Positions 1-12,099 of a stretch of DNA of 64,000 nt are shown in pieces. The stretch is from Halisarca cf. caerulea (taxonomy: Eukaryota; Porifera; Demospongiae; Chondrillida; Halisarcidae). The notes beneath the pieces are model-generated. The model had not been told where the DNA came from. It did no database searches and was given only the letters and a program-made list of their open reading frames with translations. The stretch covers positions 42,001 to 106,000 of the forward strand of contig CAUJGJ010000078.1 in assembly GCA_963170055.1 (NCBI GenBank), given 5' to 3'. Made by a program: the position numbers and the translations under genes. Numbering within the stretch: the stretch's first letter is position 1; the number at the start of each line of letters is the position of its first letter.

Positions 1-2080
1 TGGCACTAGCACCACGCACATTCCCAGTGGACACACATGAAGTTTCTGAAGTGATGTGGGCGTATTTGTGCAGTGTTGGATATGCTGGTGCTAATACCAA
101 TATTTGACACTAGCACCACGCACATTCCCAGTGGACACACATGAAGTTTCTGAAGTTCTGTGGACGTAATTGTGTAGTGTTGGATATGCTGTTGCTAATA
201 CCAATATTTGGCACTAGCACGGCGCACATTCCCAGTGGACACACATGAAGTTTCTTATATGCTGTGGGCGTATTTGTGTAGTGTTGGATATGCTGGAAGT
301 AATACCAATATTTGGCAGTAGCACGACGCACATTCCCAGTGGACACACATGACCTTTCTTATATGCTGTGGGCGTATTTGTGTAGTGTTGGATATGCTGG
401 AGCTAATACCAATATTTGGCACTTGCACCGCGTACATTCCCAGTGGACACACATGAAGTTTCTTAAGTGCTGTGGGCGTATTTGTGTATTGTTGGATATG
501 CTGTTGCTAATACCAATATTTGGCACTAGCACCACGCACATTCCCAGTGGACACACATGAAGTTTCTGAAGTGCTGTGGGCGTATTTGTGTAGTGTTGGA
601 TATGCTGGTGCTAATACCAATATTTGGCACTAGCACCACGCACATTCCCAGTGGACACACATGAAGTTTCTGAAGTGCTGTGGGCGTATTTGTGTAGTGT
701 TGGATATGCTGGTGCTAATACCAATATTTGGCACTAGCACCGCTCACATTCCCAGTGGACACACATGAAGTTTTTGAAGTGCTGTGGACGTATTTGTGTA
801 GTGTTGGATATGCTGGTGCTAATACCAATATTTGGCACTAGCACCACGCACATTCCCAGTGGAAACACATGAAGTTTCTGAAGTGCTGTGGGCGTATTTG
901 TGTAGTGTTGGATATGCTGGTGCTAATACCAATACTTGGCAATAGCACCGCGCACATTCCCAGTGGACACACATGAAGTTTCTGAAGATCTGCGGGCGTA
1001 TTTGTGTAGTGTTGGATATGCTGGTGCTAATATAAATATTTGGCAGTAGCACCGCGCACATTCCCAGTGGACACACATGACCTTTCTTATATGCTGTGGG
1101 CGTATTTGTGTAGTGTTGGATATGCTGGTGCTAATACCAATATTTGGCACCAGCACCGCGCACATTCCCAGTGGACACACACGACCTTTGTGAAGTGCTG
1201 TGGGCGTATTTGTGTAGTGTTGGATATGCTGGTGCTAATACCAATATTTGGCACCAGCACCACGCACATTCCCAGTGGACACACACGACCTTTGTGAAGT
1301 GCTGTGGGCGTATTTGTGTAGTGTTGGATATGCTGGTGCTAATATAAATATTTGGCACTAGCACCACGCACATTCCCAGTGGACACACATGAAGTTTCTT
1401 AACTGATGTGGGCGTATTTGTGTAGTGTTGGATATGCTGGTGCTAATACCAATATTTGGCACTAGCACCGCGCACATTCCCAGTAGACGTACATGAAGTT
1501 TCTTATATGCTGTGGGCGTATTTGTGTAGTGTTGGATATACTGGTGCTAATTCCAATATTTGGCACTAACACCGCGCACATTCCCAGTGGACACACATGA
1601 AGTTTCTGAAGTGCTGTGGGCATATTTGTGTAGTGTTGGATATGCTGGTGCAAATACCAATATTTGGAACTAGCGCCGCGCACATTCCCAGTGGACACAT
1701 ATGAAGTTTCTGAAGATCTGCGGGCTTATTTGTGTAGTGTTGGATATGCTGGTGCTAATATAAGTATTTGGCACTAGCACCACGCACATTCCCAGTGAAC
1801 ACACATGAAGTTTCTTAACTGATGTGGGCGTATTTGTGTAGTGTCGGATATGCTGGTGCTAATACCAATATTTGACACTAGCACCACGCACATTCCCAGT
1901 GGACACACATGAAGTTTCTGAAGTGCTGTGGACGTATTTGTGTAGTGTTGGATATGCTGGTGCTAATACCAATATTTGGCACTAGCACCGCGCACATTCC
2001 CAGTGGACACACATGAAGTTTCTTATATGCTGTGGGCGTATTTGTGTAGTGTTGGATATGCTGGTGCTAATACCAATATT
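1..2080 (+). repeat. Higher-order repeat, 20-mer, copy 1
   Basis: This segment of 20 monomers recurs immediately at 2081-4160. Every variant I compared is shared, including GTGATGTGGGCG plus TTGTGCAG at the start, ATAAATATTTGG, and AGTAGACGTACATG near 1490. Position 1 is the window edge, so the true left boundary is unknown. Confidence 0.9.
87..117. other. 31-bp near-palindrome in the satellite monomer (exemplar)
   Basis: Each monomer carries outer arms GGTGCTA and TAGCACC and inner arms CCAA and TTGG around a 3-nt centre. The three bases between outer and inner arms are ATA on one side and, in most monomers, CAC on the other (the exemplar has a variant base there), giving at most G-T wobbles in the folded strand. 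The unit could form a 14-bp imperfect hairpin and recurs about 500 times in the window. This copy is one example. No function is established. Confidence 0.8.
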
Positions 2081-4160
2081 TGGCACTAGCACCACGCACA
2101 TTCCCAGTGGACACACATGAAGTTTCTGAAGTGATGTGGGCGTATTTGTGCAGTGTTGGATATGCTGGTGCTAATACCAATATTTGACACTAGCACCACG
2201 CACATTCCCAGTGGACACACATGAAGTTTCTGAAGTTCTGTGGACGTAATTGTGTAGTGTTGGATATGCTGTTGCTAATACCAATATTTGGCACTAGCAC
2301 GGCGCACATTCCCAGTGGACACACATGAAGTTTCTTATATGCTGTGGGCGTATTTGTGTAGTGTTGGATATGCTGGAAGTAATACCAATATTTGGCAGTA
2401 GCACGACGCACATTCCCAGTGGACACACATGACCTTTCTTATATGCTGTGGGCGTATTTGTGTAGTGTTGGATATGCTGGAGCTAATACCAATATTTGGC
2501 ACTTGCACCGCGTACATTCCCAGTGGACACACATGAAGTTTCTTAAGTGCTGTGGGCGTATTTGTGTATTGTTGGATATGCTGTTGCTAATACCAATATT
2601 TGGCACTAGCACCACGCACATTCCCAGTGGACACACATGAAGTTTCTGAAGTGCTGTGGGCGTATTTGTGTAGTGTTGGATATGCTGGTGCTAATACCAA
2701 TATTTGGCACTAGCACCACGCACATTCCCAGTGGACACACATGAAGTTTCTGAAGTGCTGTGGGCGTATTTGTGTAGTGTTGGATATGCTGGTGCTAATA
2801 CCAATATTTGGCACTAGCACCGCTCACATTCCCAGTGGACACACATGAAGTTTTTGAAGTGCTGTGGACGTATTTGTGTAGTGTTGGATATGCTGGTGCT
2901 AATACCAATATTTGGCACTAGCACCACGCACATTCCCAGTGGAAACACATGAAGTTTCTGAAGTGCTGTGGGCGTATTTGTGTAGTGTTGGATATGCTGG
3001 TGCTAATACCAATACTTGGCAATAGCACCGCGCACATTCCCAGTGGACACACATGAAGTTTCTGAAGATCTGCGGGCGTATTTGTGTAGTGTTGGATATG
3101 CTGGTGCTAATATAAATATTTGGCAGTAGCACCGCGCACATTCCCAGTGGACACACATGACCTTTCTTATATGCTGTGGGCGTATTTGTGTAGTGTTGGA
3201 TATGCTGGTGCTAATACCAATATTTGGCACCAGCACCGCGCACATTCCCAGTGGACACACACGACCTTTGTGAAGTGCTGTGGGCGTATTTGTGTAGTGT
3301 TGGATATGCTGGTGCTAATACCAATATTTGGCACCAGCACCACGCACATTCCCAGTGGACACACACGACCTTTGTGAAGTGCTGTGGGCGTATTTGTGTA
3401 GTGTTGGATATGCTGGTGCTAATATAAATATTTGGCACTAGCACCACGCACATTCCCAGTGGACACACATGAAGTTTCTTAACTGATGTGGGCGTATTTG
3501 TGTAGTGTTGGATATGCTGGTGCTAATACCAATATTTGGCACTAGCACCGCGCACATTCCCAGTAGACGTACATGAAGTTTCTTATATGCTGTGGGCGTA
3601 TTTGTGTAGTGTTGGATATACTGGTGCTAATTCCAATATTTGGCACTAACACCGCGCACATTCCCAGTGGACACACATGAAGTTTCTGAAGTGCTGTGGG
3701 CATATTTGTGTAGTGTTGGATATGCTGGTGCAAATACCAATATTTGGAACTAGCGCCGCGCACATTCCCAGTGGACACATATGAAGTTTCTGAAGATCTG
3801 CGGGCTTATTTGTGTAGTGTTGGATATGCTGGTGCTAATATAAGTATTTGGCACTAGCACCACGCACATTCCCAGTGAACACACATGAAGTTTCTTAACT
3901 GATGTGGGCGTATTTGTGTAGTGTCGGATATGCTGGTGCTAATACCAATATTTGACACTAGCACCACGCACATTCCCAGTGGACACACATGAAGTTTCTG
4001 AAGTGCTGTGGACGTATTTGTGTAGTGTTGGATATGCTGGTGCTAATACCAATATTTGGCACTAGCACCGCGCACATTCCCAGTGGACACACATGAAGTT
4101 TCTTATATGCTGTGGGCGTATTTGTGTAGTGTTGGATATGCTGGTGCTAATACCAATATT
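2081..4160 (+). repeat. Higher-order repeat, 20-mer, copy 2
   Basis: Direct tandem copy of 1-2080 with no difference in the lines compared. The next bases, from 4161, diverge (TGGCAGTAGCACC instead of TGGCACTAGCACC), which fixes the right boundary. Such identity against the background of diverged monomers means recent duplication or gene conversion, unless it is an assembly repeat. Confidence 0.9.
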
Positions 4161-5156
4161 TGGCAGTAGCACCGCGCACATTCCCAGTGGGCACACATGA
4201 CCTTTCTTATATGCTGTGGGCGTATTTGTGTAGAGTTGGATATGCTGGTGCTAATACCAATATTTGGCACCAGCACCGCGCACATTCCCAGTGGACACAC
4301 ACGACCTTTGTGAAGTGCTGTGGGCGTATTTGTGTAGTGTTGGATATGCTGGTGCTAATACCAATATTGGGCACTAGCACCACGCACATTCCCAGTGGAC
4401 ACACATGAAATTTCTTATATGCTTTGGGCGTATTTGTGTAGTGTTGGATATGCTGGTGCTAATACCAATATTTGGCACTAGCACCACGCACATTCACAGT
4501 GGACACACATGAAGTTTCTGAAGTGATGTGGGCGTATTTGTGCAGTGTTGGATATGCTGGTGCTAATACCAATATTTGACACTAGCACCACGCACATTCC
4601 CAGTGGACACACATGAAGTTTCTGAAGTTCTGTGGACGTAATTGTGTAGTGTTGGATATGCTGTTGCTAATACCAATATTTGGCACTAGCACGGCGCACA
4701 TTCCCAGTGGACACACATGAAGTTTCTTATATGCTGTGGGCGTATTTGTGTAGTGTTGGATATGCTGGAAGTAATACCAATATTTGGCAGTAGCACGACG
4801 CACATTCCCAGTGGACACACATGACCTTTCTTATATGCTGTGGGCGTATTTGTGTAGTGTTGGATATGCTGGAGCTAATACCAATATTTGGCACTTGCAC
4901 CGCGTACATTCCCAGTGGACACACATGAAGTTTCTTAAGTGCTGTGGGCGTATTTGTGTATTGTTGGATATGCTGTTGCTAATACCAATATTTGGCACTA
5001 GCACCACGCACATTCCCAGTGGACACACATGAAGTTTCTGAAGTGCTGTGGGCGTATTTGCGTAGTGTTGGATATGCTGGTGCTAATACCAATATTTGGC
5101 ACTAGCACCACGCACATTCCCAGTGGACACACATGAAGTTTCTGAAGTGCTGTGGA
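4161..5156 (+). repeat. Partial, rearranged copies of the 20-mer repeat
   Basis: 4161-4472 is a three-monomer patch resembling 3113-3424 with a few changes (GGGCACACATG, TAGAGTTGG). From 4473 the sequence again follows 2081 onwards, offset 2392 bp (23 monomers), with differences such as CATTCACAGTGG at 4491-4502 and TTTGCGTAG near 5057. The boundary near 5156 is approximate. Confidence 0.7.
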
Positions 5157-5399
5157 CGTATTTGTGTAGTGTTGGATATGCTGGTGCTAATACCAATATT
5201 TGGCACTAGCACCGCTCACATTCCCAGTGGACACACATGAAGTTTCTGAAGTGCTGTGGGCGTATTTGTGTAGTGTTGGATATGCTGGTGCTAATACCAA
5301 TATTTGGCACTAGCACCGCGCACATTCCCAGTGGACACACATGAAGTTTCTGAAGTGCTGTGGGCGTATTTGTGTAGTGCTGGATATGCTGGTGCTAAT

Positions 5400-6959
5400 A
5401 CCAATATTTGGCACTAGCACCACGCACATTCCCAGTGGACACACATGAAGTTTCTGAAGTGCTGTGGGCGTATTTGTGTAGTGTTGGATATACTGGTGCT
5501 AATACCAATATTTGGCACTAGCACCACGCACATTCCCAGTGGACACACATGAAGTTTCTGAAGTGCTGTGGGCGTATTTGTGTAGTGTTGGATATGCTGG
5601 TGCTAATACCAATATTTGGCACTTGCACCGCTCACATTCCCAGTGGACACACATGAAGTTTCTGAAGTGCTGTGGGCGTATTTGTGTAGTGTTGGATATG
5701 CTGGTGCTAATACCAATATTTGGCACTTGCACCGCGCACATTCCCAGTGGACACACATGAAGTTTCTTAACTACTGTGGGCGTATTTGTGTAGTTTTGGT
5801 TATGCTGGTGCTAATACCAATATTTGGCACTAGCACCACGCACATTCCCAGTGGACACACATGAAGTTTCTGAAGTGATGTGGGCGTATTTGTGTAGTGT
5901 TGGATATGCTGGTGCTAATACCAATATTTGACACTAGCACCACGCACATTCCCAGTGGACACACATGAAGTTTCTGAAGTGCTGTGGATGTAATTGTGTA
6001 GTGTTGGATATGCTGGTGCTAATACCAATATTTGGCACTAGCACGGCGCACATTCCCAGTGGACACACATGAAGTTTCTTGTATGCTGTGGGCGTATTTG
6101 TGTAGTGTTGGATATGCTGGTGGTAATACCAATATTTGGCAGTAGCACCGCGCACATTCCCAGTGGACACACATGACCTTTCTTATATGCTGTGGGCGTA
6201 TTTGTGTAGTGTTGGATATGCTGGTGCTAATACCAATATTTGGCACCAGCACCGCGCACATTCCCAGTGGACACACACAACCTTTGTGAAGTGCTGTGGG
6301 CGTATTTGTGTAGTGTTGGATATGCTGGTGCTAATACCAATATTTGGCACTAGCACCACGCACATTCCCAGTGGACACACATGACCTTACTGAAGTGCTG
6401 TGGGCGTATTTGTGTAGTGTATGATATGCTGGTGCTAATACCAATATTTGGCATTTGCACCGCGCACATTCCAAGTGGACACACATGAAGTTTCTGAAGT
6501 GCTGTGGGCGTATTTGTGTAGTGTTGGATATGCTGGTGCTAATACCAATATTTCGCACTTGCGCCGCGCACATTCCCAGTGGACACACATGAAGTTTCTG
6601 AAGTGCTGTGGGCGTATTTGTGTAGTGTTGGATATGCTGTTGCTAATACCAATATTTGGCACTTGCACCACGCACATTCCCAGTGGACACACATGAAGTT
6701 TCTGAAGTGCTGTGGGCGTATTTGTGTAGTGTTGGATATGCTGGTGCTAATACCAATATTTGGCACTAGCACCGCGCACATTCCCAGTGGACACACAAGA
6801 AGTTTCTGAAGTGCTGTGGGCGTATTTGTGTAGTGTTGGATATGCTGGTGCTAATACCAATATTTGGCACTTGCACCAAGCACATTCCCAGTGGACACAC
6901 ATGAAGTTTCTTAACTACTGTGGGCGTATTTGTGTAGTGTTGGATATGCTGGTGCTAAT
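5400..6959 (+). repeat. Higher-order repeat, 15-mer, copy 1
   Basis: 1,560-bp block of 15 monomers whose variant pattern recurs 1,560 bp downstream. Shared markers include TAGTTTTGGTTATGCTGG, TGGATGTAATTGTG and TGTATGATATGCTGG. A few substitutions separate the copies, such as TATACTGG against TATGCTGG near 5490. Boundaries are approximate because adjacent monomers are alike. Confidence 0.8.
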
Positions 6960-8518
6960 ACCAATATTTGGCACTAGCACCACGCACATTCCCAGTGGAC
7001 ACACATGAAGTTTCTGAAGTGCTGTGGGCGTATTTGTGTAGTGTTGGATATGCTGGTGCTAATACCAATATTTGGCACTAGCACCACGCACATTCCCAGT
7101 GGACACACATGAAGTTTCTGAAGTGCTGTGGGCGTATTTGTGTAGTGTTGGATATGCTGGTGCTAATACCAATATTTGGCACTTGCACCGCTCACATTCC
7201 CAGTGGACACACATGAAGTTTCTGAAGTGCTGTGGGCGTATTTGTGTAGTGTTGGATATGCTGGTGCTAATACCAATATTTGGCACTTGCACCGCGCACA
7301 TTCCCAGTGGACACACATGAAGTTTCTTAACTACTGTGGGCGTATTTGTGTAGTTTTGGTTATGCTGGTGCTAATACCAATATTTGGCACTAGCACCACG
7401 CACATTCACAGTGGACACACATGAAGTTTCTGAAGTGATGTGGGCGTATTTGTGTAGTGTTGGATATGCTGGTGCTAATACCAATATTTGACACTAGCAC
7501 CACGCACATTCCCAGTGGACACACATGAAGTTTCTGAAGTGCTGTGGATGTAATTGTGTAGTGTTGGATATGCTGGTGCTAATACCAATATTTGGCACTA
7601 GCACGGCGCACATTCCCAGTGGACACACATGAAGTTTCTTGTATGCTGTGGGCGTATTTGTGTAGTGTTGGATATGCTGGTGGTAATACCAATATTTGGC
7701 AGTAGCACCGCGCACATTCCCAGTGGACACACATGACCATTCTTATATGCTGTGGGCGTATTTGTGTAGTGTTGGATATGCTGGTGCTAATACCAATATT
7801 TGGCACCAGCACCGCGCACATTCCCAGTGGTCACACACGACCTTTGTGAAGTGCTGTGGGCGTATTTGTGTAGTGTTGGATATGCTGGTGCTATTACCAA
7901 TATTTGGCACTAGCACCACGCACATTCCCAGTGGACACACATGACCTTACTGAAGTGCTGTGGGCGTATTTGTGTAGTGTATGATATGCTGGTGCTAATA
8001 CCAATATTTGGCATTTGCACCGCGCACATTCCCAGTGGACACACATGAAGTTTCTGAAGTGCTGTGGGCGTATTTGTGTAGTGTTGGATATGCTGGTGCT
8101 AATACAATATTTCGCACTTGCGCCGCGCACATTCCCAGTGGACACACATGAAGTTTCTGAAGTGCTGTGGGCGTATTTGTGTAGTGTTGGATATGCTGTT
8201 GCTAATACCAATATTTGGCACTTGCACCACGCACATTCCCAGTGGACACACATGAAGTTTCTGAAGTGCTGTGGGCGTATTTGTGTAGTGTTGGATATGC
8301 TGGTGCTAATACCAATATTTGGCACTAGCACCGCGCACATTCCCAGTGGACACACAAGAAGTTTCTGAAGTGCTGTGGGCGTATTTGTGTAGTGTTGGAT
8401 ATGCTGGTGCTAATACCAATATTTGGCACTTGCACCAAGCACATTCCCAGTGGACACACATGAAGTTTCTTAACTACTGTGGGCGTATTTGAGTAGTGTT
8501 GGATATGCTGGTGCTAAT
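6960..8518 (+). repeat. Higher-order repeat, 15-mer, copy 2 (1 bp shorter)
   Basis: Tandem copy of 5400-6959. It differs by occasional substitutions (CATTCACAGTGG near 7405, GTGGTCACACACG near 7828) and by loss of one C near 8105 (AATACAATATTT for AATACCAATATTT). That loss joins satellite reading frames into a spurious 153-codon ORF on the minus strand. Confidence 0.8.
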
Positions 8519-8596
8519 ACCAATATTTGGCACTTTCAACACGCACATTCCCAGTGGACACTCATGAAGTTTCTTAAGTGCTGTGGGCGTATTTGT

Positions 8597-8630
8597 GTAG
8601 TGTTGGATATGCTGGTGCTAATACAAATAC
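8597..8630. other. Satellite orientation switch 1 (inverted-repeat centre)
   Basis: The forward array reads through ...GTGGGCGTATTTGT up to 8596. A 26-bp unpaired stretch follows at 8597-8622, ending GGTGCTAAT. From 8623 the sequence is ACAAATACGCCCAC, the reverse complement of the left arm. The arms stay complementary, with scattered mismatches, as far as I followed them, so this is the centre of a very large imperfect inverted repeat. Confidence 0.93.
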
Positions 8631-11600
8631 GCCCACAGCACTTCAGAAACTTCATGTGTGTCCACTGGGAATGTGCGTGGTGCTATTGCCAAATATTGGT
8701 ATTAGCACCAGCATATCCAACACTACACAAATACGCCCATAGCACTTCAGAAAGGTCATGTGTGTCCACTGGGAATGTGCGTGGTGCTAGTGCCAAATAT
8801 TGGTATTAACACCAGCATATCCAACACTACACAAATACGCCCACAGCACTTCAGAAAGGTCATGTGTGTCCACTGGGAATGTGCGTGGTGCTAGTGCCAA
8901 ATATTGGTATTAGCACCAGCATATCCAGCACTACACAAATACGCCCACAGCACTTAAGAAAGGTCATGTGTGTCCACTGGGAATTTATGTGGTGCTAGTG
9001 CCAAATATTAGTATTAGCACCAGCATATCCAACACTACACAAATACGCCCACAGCACTTCAGAAAGGTCATGTGTGTCCACTGGGAATGTGCGTGGTGCT
9101 AGTGCCAAATATTGGTATTAGCACCAGCATATGAAACACTACACAAATACGCCCACAGCACTTCAGTAAGGTCATGTGTGTCCACTGGGAATGTGAGTGG
9201 TGCTAGTGCCAAATATTGGTATTAGCACCAGCATATCCAGCACTACACAAATACGCCCACAGCACTTAAGAAAGGTCATGTGTGTCCACTGGGAATTTGT
9301 GTGGTGCTAGTGCCAAATATTGGTATTAGCACCAGCATATCCAACACTACACAAATACGCCCAAAGCACTTCAGAAAGGTCATGTGTGTCCACTGGGAAT
9401 GTGCGTGGTGCTAGTGCCAAATATTGGTATTAGCATCAGAATATCCAACACTACACAAATACGCCCACAGAACTTCAGAAAGGTCATGTGTGTCCACTGG
9501 GAATGTGCGTGGTGCTAGTGCCAAATATTGGTATTAGCACCAGCATATCCAACACTACACAAATACGCCCAAAGTACTTTAGAAAGGTCATGTGTGTCCA
9601 CTGGGAATGTGCGTGGTGCTAGTGCCAAATATTGGTATTAGCACAAGCATATCAAACACTACACAAATACGCCCACAGCACTTCAGTAAGGTCATGTGTG
9701 TCCACTGGGAATGTGCGTGGTGCTAGTGCCAAATATTGGTATTAGCACCAGCATATCCAGCACTACACAAATACGCCCACAGCACTTAAGAAAGGTCATG
9801 TGTGTCCACTGGGAATTTGTGTGGTGCTAGTGCCAAATATTGGTATTAGCACCAGCATATCCAACACTACACAAATACGCCCAAAGCACTTCAGAAAGGT
9901 CATGTGTGTCCACTGGGAATGTGCGTGGTGCTAGTGCCAAATATTGGTATTAGCATCAGAATATCCAACACTACACAAATACGCCCACAGCACTTCAGAA
10001 AGGTCATGTGTGTCCACTGGGAATGTGCGTGGTGCTAGTGCCAAATATTGGTATTAGCACCAGCATATCCAACACTACACAAATACGCCCAAAGTACTTC
10101 AGAAAGGTCATGTGTGTCCACTGGGAATGTGCGTGGTGCTAGTGCCAAATATTGGTATTAGCACCAGCATATCCAACACTACAAAAATACGCCCACAGCA
10201 CTTCAGAAAGGTCATGTGTGTCCACTGGGAATGTGCGTGGTGCTAGTGCCAAATATTGGTATTAGCACCAGCATATCCAACATTACACAAATACGCCCAC
10301 ATTACTTCAGAAAGGTGATGTGTGTCCACTGGGAATCTGCGTGGTGCTAGTGCCAAATATTGGTATTAGCACCAGCTTATCCAACACTACACAAGTATGC
10401 CCACAGCATATAAGAAACTTCATGTGTGTCCACTGGGAATGTGCGCCGTGCTAGTGCCAAATATTGGTATTAGCACCATCATATCCAACACTACAAAAAT
10501 ACGTCCACAGCACTTCAGAAACTTCATGTGTGTCCACTGGGAATGTGCGTGGTGCTAGTGCCAAATATTGGTATTAGCACCAGCATATCCATCACTATAA
10601 AAATACGTCCACAGCACTTCAGAAACTTCATGTGTGTCCACTGGGAATGTGCGTGGCGCTAGTGTCAAATATTGGTATTAGCACCAGCATATCCAACACT
10701 ACAAAAATACGCCCACAGCACTTAAGAAAGGTCATGTGTGTCCACTGGGAATGTGCGTGGTGTTATTGCCAAATATTGGTATTAGCACCAGCATATCCAA
10801 CATTACACAAATACGCCCACAGCCATTCAGAAAGGTCATGTGTGTCCACTGGGAATGTGCGTGGTGCTAGTGCCAAATATTGGTATTAGCACCAGCATAT
10901 CCAACACTACACAAATACGCCCACAGCACTTCAGAAAGGTCATGTGTGTCCACTGGGAATGTGCGTGGTGCTAGTGCCAAATATTGGTATTAGCACCAGC
11001 ATATCCAACACTACACAAATACGCCCAAAGTACTTCAGAAAGGTCATGTGTGTCCACTGGGAATGTGCGTGGTGCTAGTGCCAAATATTGGTATTAGCAC
11101 CAGCATATCCAACACTACAAAAATACGCCCACAGCACTTCAGAAAGGTCATGTGTGTCCACTGGGAATGTGCGTGGTGCTAGTGCCAAATATTGGTATTA
11201 GCACAAGCATATCAAACACTACACAAATACGCCCACAACACTTCAGTAAGGTCATGTGTGTCCACTGGGAATGTGCGTGGTGCTATTGCCAAATATTGGT
11301 ATTAGCACCAGCATATCCAGCACTACACAAATACGCCCACAGATCTTAAGAAAGGTCATGTGTGTCCACTGGGAATTTGTGTGGTGCTAGTGCCAAATAT
11401 TGGTATTAGCACCAGCATATCCAACACTACACAAATACGCCCAAAGTACTTCAGAAAGGTCATGTGTGTCCACTGGGAATGTGCGTGGTGCTAGTGCCAA
11501 ATATTGGTATTAGCATCAGAATATCCAACACTACACAAATACGCCCACAGCACTTCAGAAAGGTCATGTGTGTCCACTGGGAATGTGCGTGGTGCTAGTG

Positions 11601-11928
11601 CCAAATATTGGTATTAGCACCAGCATATCCAACACTACACAAATACGCCCAAAGTACTTCAGAAAGGTCATGTGTGTCCACTGGGAATGTGCGTGGTGCT
11701 AGTGCCAAATATTGGTATTAGCACCAGCATATCCAACACTACAAAAATACGCCCACAGTGCTTCAGAAAGGTCATGTGTGTCCACTGGGAATGTGCGTGG
11801 TGCTAGTGCCAAATATTGGTATTAGCACCAGCATATCCAACATTACACAAATACGCCCACATTACTTGAGAAAGGTCATGTGTGTCCACTGGGAATCTGC
11901 GTGGTGCTAGTGCCAAATATTGGTATTA
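8623..11928 (-). repeat. 104-bp satellite, reverse block, segment 1
   Basis: About 32 monomers in the opposite orientation (boxes ACAAATACGCCC, TGTGTCCACTGGGAATGTG, GGTGCTAGTGCC). Most carry the AGAAAGGTCATG variant. The segment stops at GGTATTA, where the hAT element is inserted. I see no gene in it. Confidence 0.97.
11921..11928. repeat. Left target-site duplication of the hAT element
   Basis: TGGTATTA precedes the element. The uninterrupted satellite variant, seen for example near 10365, reads TTGGTATTAGCACCAGCTT, so these eight bases are the pre-insertion target. The right partner is TGATAATA at 14904-14911 (6 of 8 identical). Confidence 0.6.
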
Positions 11929-12099
11929 CAGGGGCGTAGGAAGGGAATTGTAAGTGGGGAGGCCAACATCTACAAGGTCAAGACCTACAATGCAAAATTT
12001 GTCAATGACTTTGATCATGCATTCTTCGATCGCGATGAAACTAACATGTAACTCAATATTGTAAGATGTTACAAATTCAAATAAATATGAAGAAAACAT

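Larger units (their letters stand above)
1..8622 (+). repeat. 104-bp satellite, forward-orientation block (about 83 monomers)
   Basis: Head-to-tail copies of a 104-bp monomer. The forward orientation is recognised by boxes in the order GGCACTAGCACC, CATTCCCAGTGGACACACA, GTGGGCGTATTTGTGTAG, TTGGATATGCTGGTGC. Matching motifs recur at exact multiples of 104 bp (for example 312, 2392 and 6136), with one single-base deletion near 8105 as the only length change seen. Monomers differ by scattered substitutions, for example GAAGTTTCTGAAG against GACCTTTCTTATA. No gene lies in the block: the ORFs on both strands are by-products of a stop-poor unit whose length is not a multiple of three. Function is unknown; its place next to a telomere makes it a subtelomeric satellite. 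Confidence 0.97.

Noticed and set aside
7894..8355. 153-codon satellite ORF on the minus strand
   Set aside because: Longer only because a 1-bp deletion near 8105 joins two satellite frames; the 15-mer sister copy lacks it.
110..11349. Dozens of 63-85-codon ORFs on both strands in the satellite (peptides such as MCPLGMCVVLVPNIGIS)
   Set aside because: They repeat at 104-bp steps, occur on both strands of the same monomer and follow a unit that is not a multiple of three, so the frame changes every copy. This is what a stop-poor satellite gives, not a gene family.
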